From Sphingomonas sp. PP-CE-1G-424 (GTDB taxonomy: Bacteria; Pseudomonadota; Alphaproteobacteria; Sphingomonadales; Sphingomonadaceae), in the NCBI RefSeq assembly GCF_004341085.1, contig NZ_SLXW01000001.1:1-64000 (forward strand): DNA of 64,000 nt. Reading direction: 5' to 3'. A program made the position numbers and the translations under genes. A model generated the notes under the pieces. That model made no database searches. It was given only the letters and a program-made list of their open reading frames with translations, and had not been told where the DNA came from. Positions 19,565-29,639 of this stretch are shown here, one piece after another. Within the stretch, counting starts at the first letter, position 1; every line of letters starts with the position of its first letter.

Positions 19565-20353
19565 CTATTCGCCGTCGAGCCAGTCGAGCAGCCACATGTT
19601 GAAATGCTCCGCGCGGGTAACGTTGCACGCGTGCGCGCCTGCCGCCATCCGGGCAAGCTGCGCGCCGGGGATGCCCGCGGCAAGCTTTTCGGAGGCGGAC
19701 GGGGGGACGAGCATGTCGTCGTCCGAGGCTACCAGCAACGTCGGGACGCGGATCTCGTCGAGCCGGCCGGCGATGTTGAACCGGCGGACCGCCGCGACGC
19801 GCCGCTGGATCATCTCCGCGCCGGGGAAATGCGCGAGCATCGCCTCCTCCTCGTCCTGGATCCGGTCGTGATGGTCCGAAATCCATTGCGGCGGGTAGAG
19901 GAACAGCGGTTGCGCGTGAAGGTACGCGCGGGGGCCGCTGTCTTTCAGCAGCGCGAGCCGGGTATCGAAGCAGCGCGCGGTATGCGGGTCGAGCTTGGCC
20001 CAGCCGTTGATGACGACGAGGCGGTCTAGCCGTTCGGGTGCGGACAGCGCGAGCGCGAGACCGATATGGCCGCCGAGCGCGTGGCCGATGAAGGTGCAGC
20101 ACTCGAGCCCGATCGCGTCCATGAGCGCGACGACGTCGGCGGCCATTACCTCGACGGTCAGGTCGCCGGGGACGTGGGCGTCGGAGCGGCCCGTGCCGCG
20201 GTGGTCGTAGGTGATGACGCGGTGACCGGCGCCGAGCGCTGCAAGGTTCGGCTGCCAGTAGCTGCCCGAGCCGCCGAGGCCGCTCGACAGGAGGATCGCG
20301 CGGCCATCGGGCTGGCCGTGTTCCTCCCAATGGATGCCGCCTGTGATCCCCAT
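19565..20353 (-). CDS. rutD: RutD, alpha/beta-hydrolase-fold aminoacrylate hydrolase
   Basis: Protein of the rut pathway that speeds hydrolysis of 3-aminoacrylate to malonic semialdehyde. 262 residues. The canonical hydrolase nucleophile motif GxSxG reads GHALGG here, without serine. E. coli RutD shares GHALG as I recall it, so this is a family trait and not decay. Other RutD-like segments are SSGLGGSGSYW, VINGWAKLDPHTARCF and GAHACNVT. Its ATG overlaps the rutC stop by one base (TGATG). Confidence 0.9.
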   Translation of the reverse strand: MGITGGIHWEEHGQPDGRAILLSSGLGGSGSYWQPNLAALGAGHRVITYDHRGTGRSDAHVPGDLTVEVMAADVVALMDAIGLECCTFIGHALGGHIGLALALSAPERLDRLVVINGWAKLDPHTARCFDTRLALLKDSGPRAYLHAQPLFLYPPQWISDHHDRIQDEEEAMLAHFPGAEMIQRRVAAVRRFNIAGRLDEIRVPTLLVASDDDMLVPPSASEKLAAGIPGAQLARMAAGAHACNVTRAEHFNMWLLDWLDGE

Positions 20354-20736
20354 CAGGCGAGGTGGGCGATGCTGGCGATCTCGACGAGGCAGTCGGGCTT
20401 CACGAGCTCGGTCTTGATGCAGTAGCGCGCGGGCTTGGGGCCGGGGAAATACTCGGCGTACACCGTGTTGAAGGCTGCATAGTCGGCAAGGTCTTTCAGG
20501 AAGATGTGGTTGAAGGCGACGTCGGCGAGTGTCGCGCCGGCAGCTTCGAGCGTGGTCTTGATGGTGTCGAGGACGGCACGGGTCTGGGCTGCGGCATCGC
20601 CGACGTGGAGGACCGTGCCGCCCTCGCCCAGTGCCAGCACGCCCGAGACGTAGACCGTGTTGCCGGCCTTCGCGGCGGCCGAATAGGGCGCGATGGGGGT
20701 CGGGAACTGGGGCGGGTTGATGGCTTCGAACGGCAT
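20353..20736 (-). CDS. rutC: RutC, RidA/YjgF family protein
   Basis: Small trimeric RidA-fold protein, assigned to removal of reactive 3-aminoacrylate (peracid) intermediates. 127 residues with the start at [10 protein letters not shown], after an AAAGGAAA binding site. [12 protein letters not shown] and the arginine of [11 protein letters not shown] are typical of the group. It precedes rutD and is separated from rutB by a palindromic repeat. Confidence 0.9.
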   Translation of the reverse strand: MPFEAINPPQFPTPIAPYSAAAKAGNTVYVSGVLALGEGGTVLHVGDAAAQTRAVLDTIKTTLEAAGATLADVAFNHIFLKDLADYAAFNTVYAEYFPGPKPARYCIKTELVKPDCLVEIASIAHLA

Positions 20737-20759
20737 CTGCTTTCCTTTCAAGTCATCGC

Positions 20760-20841
20760 CGTTCCCCCGCGGAGGCGGGGGTCCAGGGTTGCGGGCGGTA
20801 GCGTTCGTGATTCCTAGACCCCCGCGTTCGCGAGGGAACAG
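20760..20841. repeat. REP-like inverted repeat inside the rut cluster
   Basis: GTTCCCCCGCGGAGGCGGGG on the left faces CCCGCGTTCGCGAGGGAAC on the right, lying between rutB and rutC. As a strong hairpin it could lower expression of rutCDA relative to rutB or stabilise the upstream mRNA. Confidence 0.8.
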
Positions 20842-20848
20842 GGAAGGG

Positions 20849-21577
<729 letters not shown>

Positions 21578-21642
21578 TGTGACAAGCTCGCTGCATCGTC
21601 GGAATTGTGCAAGTGCGAAATGGAGGGCGCTGTGTGGAGTAT

Positions 21643-21756
21643 TCTCCCCTCTCCCTGGAAGGGAGGGGTTGGGGGTGGGTCGGGTTCCGTATCAGGAGAC
21701 GTTGCAGCACGAGCGGGCCGACCCACCCCCGACCCCTCCCTTCCAGGGGGGGGGGA
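21643..21756. repeat. 114-bp inverted repeat
   Basis: The left arm includes CTCCCTGGAAGGGAGGGGTT and GGGGGTGGGTCGG; the right arm includes CCGACCCACCCCC and GACCCCTCCCTTCCAGGG. Together they can form one long hairpin around a roughly 35-base centre. It lies between an acyl-CoA synthetase gene and rutB. Confidence 0.85.
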
Positions 21757-21758
21757 AG

Positions 21759-23351
21759 TCAGGCGGCCGCTAGCGTGAAATCCTTGAAGCGTTCGCGCAA
21801 GGCGGTCTTCAGCAACTTCCCCGTGGCGGTGTGCGGCAGATCGTCGACGAACACGATCGCGTCGGGGAGCCACCATTTGGCGACGTGCTTTGCCAGGTAG
21901 TCGCGGATCTCGGCTTCTCCGACTTCGCTGCCGGGTTTGCGGACTACCAGCAACAGCGGGCGCTCGTCCCATTTCGGATGGTGAATGCCGATAGCCGCCG
22001 CCTCCGCCACGCCCGGACAGCCGACCGCGGCGTTCTCCAGGTCGACGGAACTGATCCATTCGCCGCCGGACTTGATGACGTCCTTCGAGCGGTCGGTGAT
22101 CTGCATCGTGCCGTCCGAATGCAGCATCGCGACGTCGCCGGTATCGAACCAGCCGTCCGCGTCGACCGCGTCCTCGTCCGCACCGAAATAGCGCTGGACG
22201 ACCCAGGGGCCGCGGACCTGCAACCTGCCGGCGACCTTGCCGTCGCGGGCTAGCACCGTGCCTTCGTCGTCGATGATGCGGAGTTCTATGCCGAAGGGGA
22301 CGCTGCCCTGCTTGCCGACGAGGTCCAGCTTCTCCTCGTGGCTCATGTCGTCCCAATGCGGGGGCGCGAAGCCGGCGGTGCCGATCGGCGAGGTCTCGGT
22401 CATGCCCCAGAGGTGCTTGACGGTCGCGCCCATGCCCATGATCCGCTCGATCATCGCGCGCGGCGCGGCCGAGCCGCCGATCGTGACCAGCCGCAAATGC
22501 GCAGGCGCGTCGCCGGTCGCGTCCATGTGACCGAACATCGCCAGCCAGACGGTCGGCACGCCGGCGGAGTGCGTCACCTTCTCGTCGTTCATCAGGCGGC
22601 ACAACACGGCCGGATCGTTGACCGCGGAATAGACGACTTTCGCCCCCGACAGCGCGCAGGCGAACGGCAGGCCCCAGGCGGCGGCATGGAACATCGGCAC
22701 GACCGGGAGCACGACGGCATTGGGGGAAAGATCGAACACCCACGGCGCGACCTCGGCCATCGCGTGGATCAGCGTCGAGCGGTGGGTGTAGAGGACGCCC
22801 TTTGGATTGCCGGTGGTGCCGCTGGTGTAGCAGAGCATGCACGGATCGCGCTCGGGGCCCTCGACCCACGCGTAATCGCCGTCCTCGGCGTCGAGCAGCG
22901 CCTGGAAACCGTCGGGGCCCAGATCGTCGAAGCAGATGTAGTGGCGGACGCTGGTCCACTGGCCGCGGAGACGATCGACGAGCGGCTGGAACGCCTTGTC
23001 GTAGAGCATCACGCGGTCTTCGGCGTGGTTGGCGATGTAGACGAGCTGTTCGTCGAACAGCCGCGGGTTGATCGTGTGGATCACGCCGCCCATGCCGATC
23101 GTGCCGTACCAGGCGACGAGGTGATGCGCGTGGTTCATGGCCAGCGTCGCAACCCGGTCACCGGGGGCTACGCCTAGCTTTTCGAGGGCTTGGGCGAGCT
23201 TGCGGGCGTCGCGCGCGATACCGGCCCAGTTGGTGCGTGTCTCGCGGCCGTCGGCCCAGTAGCTGACGAGTTCCCTTCCCCCGTGCTCCCTCGCCGCGTG
23301 GTCGATCAGGCGGGGAACACGAAGCTCGAAATCCTGCATTCCACCCAGCAT
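21759..23351 (-). CDS. Acyl-CoA synthetase (AMP-forming)
   Basis: Adenylate-forming enzyme of 530 residues activating a carboxylic acid to its CoA thioester. The AMP-binding P-loop is [16 protein letters not shown] (about residues 174-189). The adenylation motifs [10 protein letters not shown] and [10 protein letters not shown] are present, and the C-terminal catalytic lysine is in the [12 protein letters not shown] segment. Best resemblance is to fatty-acid/long-chain CoA ligases (the LcfB/AlkK group). It lies upstream of and co-oriented with rutB, with a long inverted repeat in the 181-bp gap, so cotranscription is uncertain. The start at 23351 has a GGGAG binding site. Confidence 0.9.
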   Translation of the reverse strand: MLGGMQDFELRVPRLIDHAAREHGGRELVSYWADGRETRTNWAGIARDARKLAQALEKLGVAPGDRVATLAMNHAHHLVAWYGTIGMGGVIHTINPRLFDEQLVYIANHAEDRVMLYDKAFQPLVDRLRGQWTSVRHYICFDDLGPDGFQALLDAEDGDYAWVEGPERDPCMLCYTSGTTGNPKGVLYTHRSTLIHAMAEVAPWVFDLSPNAVVLPVVPMFHAAAWGLPFACALSGAKVVYSAVNDPAVLCRLMNDEKVTHSAGVPTVWLAMFGHMDATGDAPAHLRLVTIGGSAAPRAMIERIMGMGATVKHLWGMTETSPIGTAGFAPPHWDDMSHEEKLDLVGKQGSVPFGIELRIIDDEGTVLARDGKVAGRLQVRGPWVVQRYFGADEDAVDADGWFDTGDVAMLHSDGTMQITDRSKDVIKSGGEWISSVDLENAAVGCPGVAEAAAIGIHHPKWDERPLLLVVRKPGSEVGEAEIRDYLAKHVAKWWLPDAIVFVDDLPHTATGKLLKTALRERFKDFTLAAA

Positions 23352-23369
23352 TCTCGCTCTCCCAAGCTG

Positions 23370-26300
23370 TTATCCGACCAGAGCGAGCCTCGTTTCCGAG
23401 GTCTTCATCTCCACCTTGGCGACACCGTGCAACGACTCGATGTGCTCGACAAGCTCTCCGTCGAGCAGGAAGTCGCGGCCGAGTAGGATGCACACCTCGC
23501 CGTCGGGGGTGGGCGCGCGTATGCGGACCTCGCCGCGCGCACCGCGATGCTCGGCGAGCAGTGAGGCGAGGCCGGCGAACGCGGTCATGTCGGAGATCGT
23601 CACGACCACCTGGAAGCGCGCGAGGTTGGCGAGGCCCTCGAACGGCTGGATACGCTTGATGCTGACGCGCGGCGTGTCCTCGCCGGGCTTGCGATCGAGT
23701 TCGACGGTGATGAGCCCGCAGCCGCCGGCCTTTGCCGCCTCTTCGAGATCCTTCGAGACCTGGTCGTCGAAGCAGGTCGCCATGAACTGGCCGCTGGCGT
23801 CGGAGCATTGCGCCATCATGAAGCGCTTGCCGCGCGCGGAGGTGCGGTATCGTGCATCCTCGACGAGCACCGCCATCGTCGCGCCGGCGCGGCTGCCGTC
23901 GTCGGGGATGTTGAGCTCGGACAGCGCGGTGTAGGCGCGGGCGCCGTGGCTGACCGCGATGTGGCGGTGGCGATCGACCGGGTGCGCGGAGAAATAGAAG
24001 CCGAACGCCTCCTTCTCCTGGTCCATGCGCTGGCTGAGCGTCCAGCGGACCGAGGGGGGGAGCTTGATCGCGTCGCCTGCGGGTTCCGCATCACCGAACA
24101 GGCCGCCCTGCCCGCTGGTCTTCTGTTCGTGCGTGCGCGCGGCAATCGCGAGGATCGTCTCGGCGGTGGCGTGGATGCCGGCGCGGTTCTGGTCGAGGCC
24201 GTCGAAGGCACCGGCGGCGGCGAGCGTTTCGAGCTGGCGCTTGTTGAGCAGACGCGGGTCGACGCGCTTGGCGAGATCGTCGAGGCCGGCGAACGGGCCG
24301 TTCTGGACGCGCTCGACGATGAGCTTCTCCATCGCGCCTTCGCCTACGCTCTTGAGGGCGCCTAGCGCGTAGCGAACAGCAAGATTGTTTCCCCGCGAAG
24401 GCGGGGACCCAGTCTGGGCACCCGCCTCCGCGGGTGAACATTCTGCTGGTGGAGCGTCAGCATCCGCCAAGACTTCGACGTCGAATTCCGCCTGGCTTGC
24501 ATTGATACAGGGCGGCAGCGCGGTGATCCCCAGACGGCGCATGTCGTCGGTGAAGATCGCGAGCTTGTCGGTCTGGTGCAGATCGTAGCACATCGAGGCG
24601 GCGAAGAATTCGTGCGGGTGGTGCGCCTTCAGCCATGCGGTCTGGTAGGCGAGCAGCGCGTAGGCGGCGGCGTGGCTCTTGTTGAAGCCGTAGCCGGCGA
24701 ACTTGTCGATCAAGTCGAACAGCGCGTTCGCCTCGGCCTTCTTGATGCCGTTGACGGTGAGACACCCCTCGACGAAGCCCGCGCGCTGCGCGTCCATCTC
24801 GGCCTTCACCTTCTTGCCCATCGCGCGGCGCAGCAGATCGGCGCCGCCGAGCGAGAAGCCGGCCAGGACCTGCGCGGCCTGCATGACCTGCTCCTGGTAG
24901 ACGAAAATCCCGTAGGTCTCCGACAGGATCGGTTCGAGCAGCGGATGCGGGTAGTCGATCGCCTCGGTGCCGTTCTTGCGGCGACCGAACGACGGGATGT
25001 TGTCCATCGGGCCCGGTCGATACAACGACACGAGCGCGATGATGTCGCCGAAATTGGATGGGCGAACGGCCGACAGCGTGCGGCGCATGCCCTCCGACTC
25101 GAGCTGGAACACGCCGACCGTGTCGCCCTTTTGCAGGAGCGCGTAGACGCCGGCGTCATCCCATTCGAGCGCCTCGAGATCGACCGTCACGCCGCGCTTC
25201 GCCAGCAGTTGCACCGCCTTCTGGAGCACCGACAGCGTCTTGAGCCCGAGGAAATCGAACTTCACGAGGCCCGCGCCTTCGACATATTTCATGTCGAACT
25301 GCGTGACGGGCATGTCGGATCGTGGGTCGCGATACAGCGGAACGAGCTGTGCCAAAGGCCGGTCGCCGATCACCACGCCGGCGGCGTGGGTGGACGAGTG
25401 GCGCGGCAGGCCTTCCAGCTTCATCGCCAGATCGAGCAGCTTTCGGACGCCGTTGTCGTTGGCGTATTCCTTCGCCAGTTCGCCGACGCCGTTGAGTGCG
25501 CGTTCCAGAGTCCACGGATCGGTCGGGTGGTTCGGGACCAGCTTGGCGAGGCGGTCGATCTGGCCGTAGCTCATCTGGAGCACACGGCCGGTGTCCTTGA
25601 GCACCGCGCGCGCCTTCAGCTTACCGAAGGTGATGATCTGCGCGACCTGATCGCGGCCGTATTTCTCCTGGACGTAGCGGATCACCTCGACGCGGCGGGT
25701 TTCGCAGAAATCGATGTCGAAATCGGGCATCGACACGCGTTCCGGGTTCAGGAAGCGCTCGAACAGCAGGCCGAGCTTGATCGGATCCAAGTCCGTAATC
25801 GTCAGCGACCAGGCGACGACCGAGCCCGCGCCCGAACCACGGCCCGGGCCGACCGGAATGTCGTGGTCCTTCGCCCATTTGATGAAGTCCGCGACGATCA
25901 GGAAGTATCCGGGAAAACCCATCTGGACGATCACGTCGACCTCGAACGCGAGCCGCTTGCGGTATACGTCGCGCCAACCGTCTTCACCCTCGCCATGGAG
26001 TTCGGTGATGCGGGCGAGACGCGCTTCGAGACCGGCTTCGGCGTCGTCGCGCAGCAGCTTGGCCTCGCCCTCGATATCGCCGGCGAGGCTGGGGAGGATC
26101 GGTTTGCGGTACGGGGCCATCACTGCGCAGCGCTGTGCGACGACGAGCGTGTTGGCGATTGCCTCGGGCAGGTCGGCGAACATCTCGTGCATCACCGGCG
26201 CGGGCTTCATCCAGGCTTCGGGGCAGCTGCGGATGCGGTCCTCGGTCTCGACATAGGTCGAGTGCGCGATGCAGAGCATAGCGTCGTGTGCGTCGCCGAA

Positions 26301-26939
26301 CGCGCTCTCGGTGAAGCAGCACGGGTTGGTCGCGACGAGCGGCAGGTTGCGCTCATAGGCGATGTCGATGAGGTCGTTCTCGGCCGCCATCTCGGTGGCG
26401 TCGTTGCGGCGCGAGAGTTCGATGTAGAGGCGGTCGCCGAACAGGCCTTGGAGCCGGTCGAGATAGGCGCGGGCGCGGGTGGGCTGGCCTTCCGCGAACA
26501 GCCGGGCGAGACCGCCCTCGCCGCCTGCGGTGAGCGCGATCAGGCCGTCGGTGTGGCGTTCTAGCGCGGCGAAATCGACGTGCGCGGGCATCTCGATCGG
26601 GCGGTCGAGATGCGCCATCGAGACGAGTGCGCAGAGATTGTCGTAGCCGGTCATGTTCTGCGCGTAGAGCGCGAGCCAGTCGAACTGCGTCGCGACGCCG
26701 TCGGGCATGTCGGGGCGACCGACGCCGAGCATCACGCCGATGATCGGCTGCACACCATCCTTCTTGGCGGCGTCCGAATAGGCCATCGCCGCGTAGAGCC
26801 CGTTGCGGTCGGTCAGCGCAGCGGCGGGGAAGCCCAGCGCGCGTGCCTGCTTTGCGATCGCCTTCGGATCGATGGCGCCGTCGAGCATGGTGTAGCAGGA
26901 GAAAACGCGGAGAGGGACGTAACCGGAATGAGGCATCAT
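23370..26939 (-). CDS. dnaE: DNA polymerase III subunit alpha
   Basis: Replicative polymerase subunit, about 1189 residues from the start at MMPHSGYVPL. The frame is open 48 codons upstream but that part is not DnaE-like. The N-terminal PHP domain begins at YVPLRVFSCYTMLDGAI. The palm carries the catalytic aspartates in MPDFDIDF (Asp406 and Asp408), close to E. coli Asp401/Asp403. Then come the fingers, helix-hairpin-helix region and OB fold. Residues about 834-852 (CSPAEAGAQTGSPPSRGNN) are encoded by a dispersed palindromic repeat inserted in frame at 24386-24440, between the end of the finger-associated region (EFDVEV) and RYALGALKSVGEG. No stop or shift results. Confidence 0.95.
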   Translation of the reverse strand: MMPHSGYVPLRVFSCYTMLDGAIDPKAIAKQARALGFPAAALTDRNGLYAAMAYSDAAKKDGVQPIIGVMLGVGRPDMPDGVATQFDWLALYAQNMTGYDNLCALVSMAHLDRPIEMPAHVDFAALERHTDGLIALTAGGEGGLARLFAEGQPTRARAYLDRLQGLFGDRLYIELSRRNDATEMAAENDLIDIAYERNLPLVATNPCCFTESAFGDAHDAMLCIAHSTYVETEDRIRSCPEAWMKPAPVMHEMFADLPEAIANTLVVAQRCAVMAPYRKPILPSLAGDIEGEAKLLRDDAEAGLEARLARITELHGEGEDGWRDVYRKRLAFEVDVIVQMGFPGYFLIVADFIKWAKDHDIPVGPGRGSGAGSVVAWSLTITDLDPIKLGLLFERFLNPERVSMPDFDIDFCETRRVEVIRYVQEKYGRDQVAQIITFGKLKARAVLKDTGRVLQMSYGQIDRLAKLVPNHPTDPWTLERALNGVGELAKEYANDNGVRKLLDLAMKLEGLPRHSSTHAAGVVIGDRPLAQLVPLYRDPRSDMPVTQFDMKYVEGAGLVKFDFLGLKTLSVLQKAVQLLAKRGVTVDLEALEWDDAGVYALLQKGDTVGVFQLESEGMRRTLSAVRPSNFGDIIALVSLYRPGPMDNIPSFGRRKNGTEAIDYPHPLLEPILSETYGIFVYQEQVMQAAQVLAGFSLGGADLLRRAMGKKVKAEMDAQRAGFVEGCLTVNGIKKAEANALFDLIDKFAGYGFNKSHAAAYALLAYQTAWLKAHHPHEFFAASMCYDLHQTDKLAIFTDDMRRLGITALPPCINASQAEFDVEVLADADAPPAECSPAEAGAQTGSPPSRGNNLAVRYALGALKSVGEGAMEKLIVERVQNGPFAGLDDLAKRVDPRLLNKRQLETLAAAGAFDGLDQNRAGIHATAETILAIAARTHEQKTSGQGGLFGDAEPAGDAIKLPPSVRWTLSQRMDQEKEAFGFYFSAHPVDRHRHIAVSHGARAYTALSELNIPDDGSRAGATMAVLVEDARYRTSARGKRFMMAQCSDASGQFMATCFDDQVSKDLEEAAKAGGCGLITVELDRKPGEDTPRVSIKRIQPFEGLANLARFQVVVTISDMTAFAGLASLLAEHRGARGEVRIRAPTPDGEVCILLGRDFLLDGELVEHIESLHGVAKVEMKTSETRLALVG
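24386..24440. repeat. REP-like palindrome inside the dnaE coding sequence
   Basis: 55 bases with arms TTGTTTCCCCGCG and CGCGGGTGAACA and the internal GGGACCCAGTCTGGG. It is the same element as at 18117-18173, 27637-27692 and 38487-38543, but here it is translated as part of DnaE. Confidence 0.9.
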
Positions 26940-27042
26940 ATTCAGGTAGGCGTTGACGCGTGATTCGACCAGCGGCGTTGAGTCCGACCGGAACCCCGGA
27001 CACGACGAGCCGTTGCGGCGGAGACATCTGGGAGCATTCTTC

Positions 27043-27630
27043 ATGACCGATCCACGCGGGCACTTTGCCGATACCGAAACCACGGCTGCGGGAACGCCTC
27101 GTGCGGGTGCCGGCTGGGGGTGGATGCTGGCCTACGGTGTGCTTTCGGTGGTGCTGGGGATCATGGCATTCGCGTCGCCGCTGTTCGCGACCTATGCCGC
27201 GACGTTGGTGATCGGCGCGTTCTTGATTGCCGCCGGGATCGTGTCGATCGTGTCGGGGTTTGCCGGCAAGGGACATGAGGGACGCGGCTATGCGATCGGG
27301 TTCGGGCTGGTGTCGCTGCTGATCGGATTGATCATGGCGTTCGAGCCCGCGACGGGGGCGATCTCGCTGACGTTGCTGATTGCGGTTTGGCTTGGCATGC
27401 GTGGGGCGTTGGAGATCGGGCTTGGCGCGCGGTTTCGGCGTGGCAAGGGGCTGATGATCGCGTTGGGCGTGGTGAACATCGTGCTGGCGGTGATCGTGTT
27501 GGCGACGCTGCCTTGGTCGGCGTTGACGTTGCCAGGGTATGTGCTGGGGATCAGTTTCTTGTTTGGCGGGGTGACTTCGGTTGCTTCCGCGCTGGCGCAT
27601 AAGAAGGGGGCGCCGGCGTTTTCGGTGTGA
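27043..27630 (+). CDS. HdeD/DUF308 family membrane protein
   Basis: Integral inner-membrane protein of 195 residues with six hydrophobic segments from about residue 28 to 185. These show the repeated G-x-x-x-I-x-G and Val/Leu/Ile-rich pattern of the HdeD (acid-resistance membrane protein) family. I chose the ATG at 27043 because a GGGAG site precedes it and the upstream frame runs antisense to dnaE. Its transport or stress role is unknown. It is divergent from dnaE. Confidence 0.8.
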   Translation: MTDPRGHFADTETTAAGTPRAGAGWGWMLAYGVLSVVLGIMAFASPLFATYAATLVIGAFLIAAGIVSIVSGFAGKGHEGRGYAIGFGLVSLLIGLIMAFEPATGAISLTLLIAVWLGMRGALEIGLGARFRRGKGLMIALGVVNIVLAVIVLATLPWSALTLPGYVLGISFLFGGVTSVASALAHKKGAPAFSV

Positions 27631-27636
27631 GCGCGA

Positions 27637-27692
27637 TGTTCTCCCGCGAAGGCGGGAGTCCAGTCTGGGCCCCCGCCTTCGCGGGGGAACAG
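27637..27692. repeat. REP-like palindrome, TTGTTCTCCCGCGAAGGCGG type
   Basis: TGTTCTCCCGCGAAGGCGGG and CCCCCGCCTTCGCGGGGGAA arms around a GTCCAGTCTGGG centre, just after the HdeD-like gene. Confidence 0.9.
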
Positions 27693-27729
27693 GCTTGTTT
27701 CGGGATACGCCAGCTTATCCCCTCAAGCG

Positions 27730-27834
27730 CCACCCCGGCGAAGGCCGGGGCCCAGTTGGGAGACGTCGCTAACTGAAGTCTGCGCTTCGTTACTGCGACC
27801 TTTCCAACTGGGCCCCGGCCTTCGCCGGAGTGGT
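27730..27834. repeat. Long inverted repeat, CCCCGGC-GGCCGGGG type
   Basis: The left arm CCACCCCGGCGAAGGCCGGG plus GCCCAGTTGG faces CCAACTGGGC plus CCCGGCCTTCGCCGGAGTGG on the right. The same family occurs at 18228-18333. It separates the convergent HdeD-like and glutathione peroxidase genes. Confidence 0.85.
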
Positions 27835-27856
27835 GCCAGGTGTGGGGCGACGGCTT

Positions 27857-28336
27857 CTACAGCAGCTTCTCGATATCCTTGCGGATGTCCTCGGGCTTGG
27901 TGGTCGGCGCGTAGCGGTCGACAACCTCCCCATCGCGCCCGATGAGGAACTTGGTAAAGTTCCACTTGATCGCCTTCGACCCGAGCACGCCCGGCGCGTC
28001 CGACTTCAACCGCTCGAACAGCGGGTCCGCCCCTGCCCCGTTGACGTCGACCTTCGCGAACACCGGGAACGTCACGTCGTACGTCAGCGTGCAGAAATTG
28101 GCGATCTCGGCCGCATCCCCCGGTTCCTGTCCGCCGAACTGGTTGCACGGGAACGCGAGCACTTCGAACCCGCGCTCCGCATAGTCACGGTGCAGCGCTT
28201 CGAGGCCGTCATATTGCGGAGTGAAGCCGCATTTCGAAGCGGTGTTGACGATCAACAACACCTTGCCGCGATAGGGCTCGAGCGAAGCCGCACTGCCGTC
28301 TGCGCTCTTCACGGTGAAGTCGGTGATCGCGGTCAT
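27857..28336 (-). CDS. Glutathione peroxidase family thiol peroxidase
   Basis: Thioredoxin-fold peroxidase reducing hydrogen peroxide and lipid hydroperoxides. 159 residues. The peroxidatic residue is Cys36 in NTASKCGFTPQY, a cysteine and not selenocysteine. The conserved glutamine (CNQFGGQEPG) and tryptophan (KWNFTKFL) complete the active site. No signal peptide. Its start overlaps the stop of the acetyltransferase gene by four bases, so it is the last gene of the lol operon. Confidence 0.93.
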   Translation of the reverse strand: MTAITDFTVKSADGSAASLEPYRGKVLLIVNTASKCGFTPQYDGLEALHRDYAERGFEVLAFPCNQFGGQEPGDAAEIANFCTLTYDVTFPVFAKVDVNGAGADPLFERLKSDAPGVLGSKAIKWNFTKFLIGRDGEVVDRYAPTTKPEDIRKDIEKLL

Positions 28337-28929
28337 GAGCGGTCCTCGTTGCGGGCCAGCAGATACGTCAGGTTCTGACGCACGCCGGGCCATTCGTGGC
28401 GAAGGATGCTGTAGACGACGGTATCGCGCAAACGACCGTCGGCCATCACCTGGTGCCCGCGCAGCGTGCCGTCGCGCTTGGCGCCTAGGCGTTCGATCGC
28501 GCGTTGAGAGTTCTTGTTAAGTGAATCGGTGCGGATCTGGACGCATTCGCAGCCGAGGGCATCGAAGGCATGGGTCAGCAGCATGAGCTTGGCTTCGGTG
28601 TTGACGCCGGTGCGCTGGACGGACTTGGCGTAGAAGGTGCCGCCGATCTCGAGCCGCTTGTTCGGCTCGTTCATCCGCATGAAGCGGGTGGTGCCGACGA
28701 CAATTCCGTTCGCCACCACGGCGAACAGACGAGCACGCCCGAAGTCCTGCTCGCGCAACGCCGTGGCGAGCCAGCGGTCGGGCGCCTTCATCATTGTGAC
28801 GTTGGCGTAGAACGTATCCCAAAGGTTGTCCGCCGATGCGGCCGAGACCAGCGCGTCCATGTCGTCAGCGACGAGCGGGCGGAGCGTGACGTGACGCCCG
28901 GTGAGCGTCGGCGTCTCGCCCCAGCTCAC
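28333..28929 (-). CDS. GNAT family N-acetyltransferase
   Basis: RimJ/RimL-like acetyltransferase of 198 residues. It starts with the strand [19 protein letters not shown] and carries the [21 protein letters not shown] and [17 protein letters not shown] segments typical of this group. The usual Q/R-x-x-G-x-G/A acetyl-CoA loop is weakly conserved (QRTGVN). The substrate is unknown. It overlaps lolD and the peroxidase gene by four bases each. Confidence 0.85.
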   Translation of the reverse strand: MSWGETPTLTGRHVTLRPLVADDMDALVSAASADNLWDTFYANVTMMKAPDRWLATALREQDFGRARLFAVVANGIVVGTTRFMRMNEPNKRLEIGGTFYAKSVQRTGVNTEAKLMLLTHAFDALGCECVQIRTDSLNKNSQRAIERLGAKRDGTLRGHQVMADGRLRDTVVYSILRHEWPGVRQNLTYLLARNEDRS

Positions 28930-29639
28930 GCCAGCCGTCCCTCGTGTAGTCGCAGCACGCGGTCCATGCGGGCCGCGAGCCGCTCGTTATGAGTCGCGAC
29001 CACCGCCGCGGTGCCCTGTTCGCGAACCAAACGGATGAACTCGGCGAAGACGATGTCGGCGGTGTGTTCGTCGAGGTTGCCGGTAGGCTCGTCCGCCAGC
29101 ACGAGTGCAGGCTTGTTGGCGAGCGCGCGGGCGACTGCGACGCGCTGTTGCTCCCCGCCGGAAAGCTGACTCGGGCGGTGCGTCAGGCGGTGGCCGAGAC
29201 CGAGTTGGGTCAGCAATTCCGCCGCTCGCGCGTCCGCCTCGGCGCGCGTCGCGCCGTGGACGAGCTGCGGGAGGACGACGTTCTCGGTCGCGTTGAAGTC
29301 CGGCAGCAAATGGTGGAACTGATAGACGAAGCCGAGGCTGTCGCGACGCACCACGGTCCGCTCATGTGCGTTGAGCTTGGCCGCCTCGGTGCCGGCGATC
29401 CTGATCGATCCCTGGAAGCCGCCCTCGAGCAGGCCCACGGCTTGCAACAGCGTCGACTTACCCGAGCCCGACGGTCCGAGCAGCGCGACGATCTCGCCCG
29501 GTGCGATCGCGAGGTCGACGCCGCGCAGCACGTCGATGGTCGCGCCGCCCTGAGTGAAGCTCTTGGTCAGCCCGCTGGTCTGGAGGACGTAATCGTCGAA
29601 CTTCTCGATCTTGCGGTCGATACGAAGGCCTTCATTCAT
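28926..29639 (-). CDS. lolD: Lipoprotein-releasing system ATP-binding protein LolD
   Basis: ATPase of the ABC machine that extracts outer-membrane lipoproteins from the inner membrane and hands them to LolA. 237 residues. Walker A is GPSGSGKST (about 55-63), the signature motif is [15 protein letters not shown] and Walker B is [13 protein letters not shown]. The LolD-typical segment [18 protein letters not shown] is also present. It follows the permease gene with an 8-base overlap. Confidence 0.95.
   Translation of the reverse strand: MNEGLRIDRKIEKFDDYVLQTSGLTKSFTQGGATIDVLRGVDLAIAPGEIVALLGPSGSGKSTLLQAVGLLEGGFQGSIRIAGTEAAKLNAHERTVVRRDSLGFVYQFHHLLPDFNATENVVLPQLVHGATRAEADARAAELLTQLGLGHRLTHRPSQLSGGEQQRVAVARALANKPALVLADEPTGNLDEHTADIVFAEFIRLVREQGTAAVVATHNERLAARMDRVLRLHEGRLA

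Noticed and set aside
19565..20353. Loss of the serine nucleophile in RutD (GHALGG) as a sign of inactivation
   Set aside because: E. coli RutD as I recall it also has GHALG, so this is the family norm.
24576..26564. 662-codon plus-strand open frame opposite dnaE
   Set aside because: Antisense to conserved dnaE; composition is that of a complementary-strand shadow.
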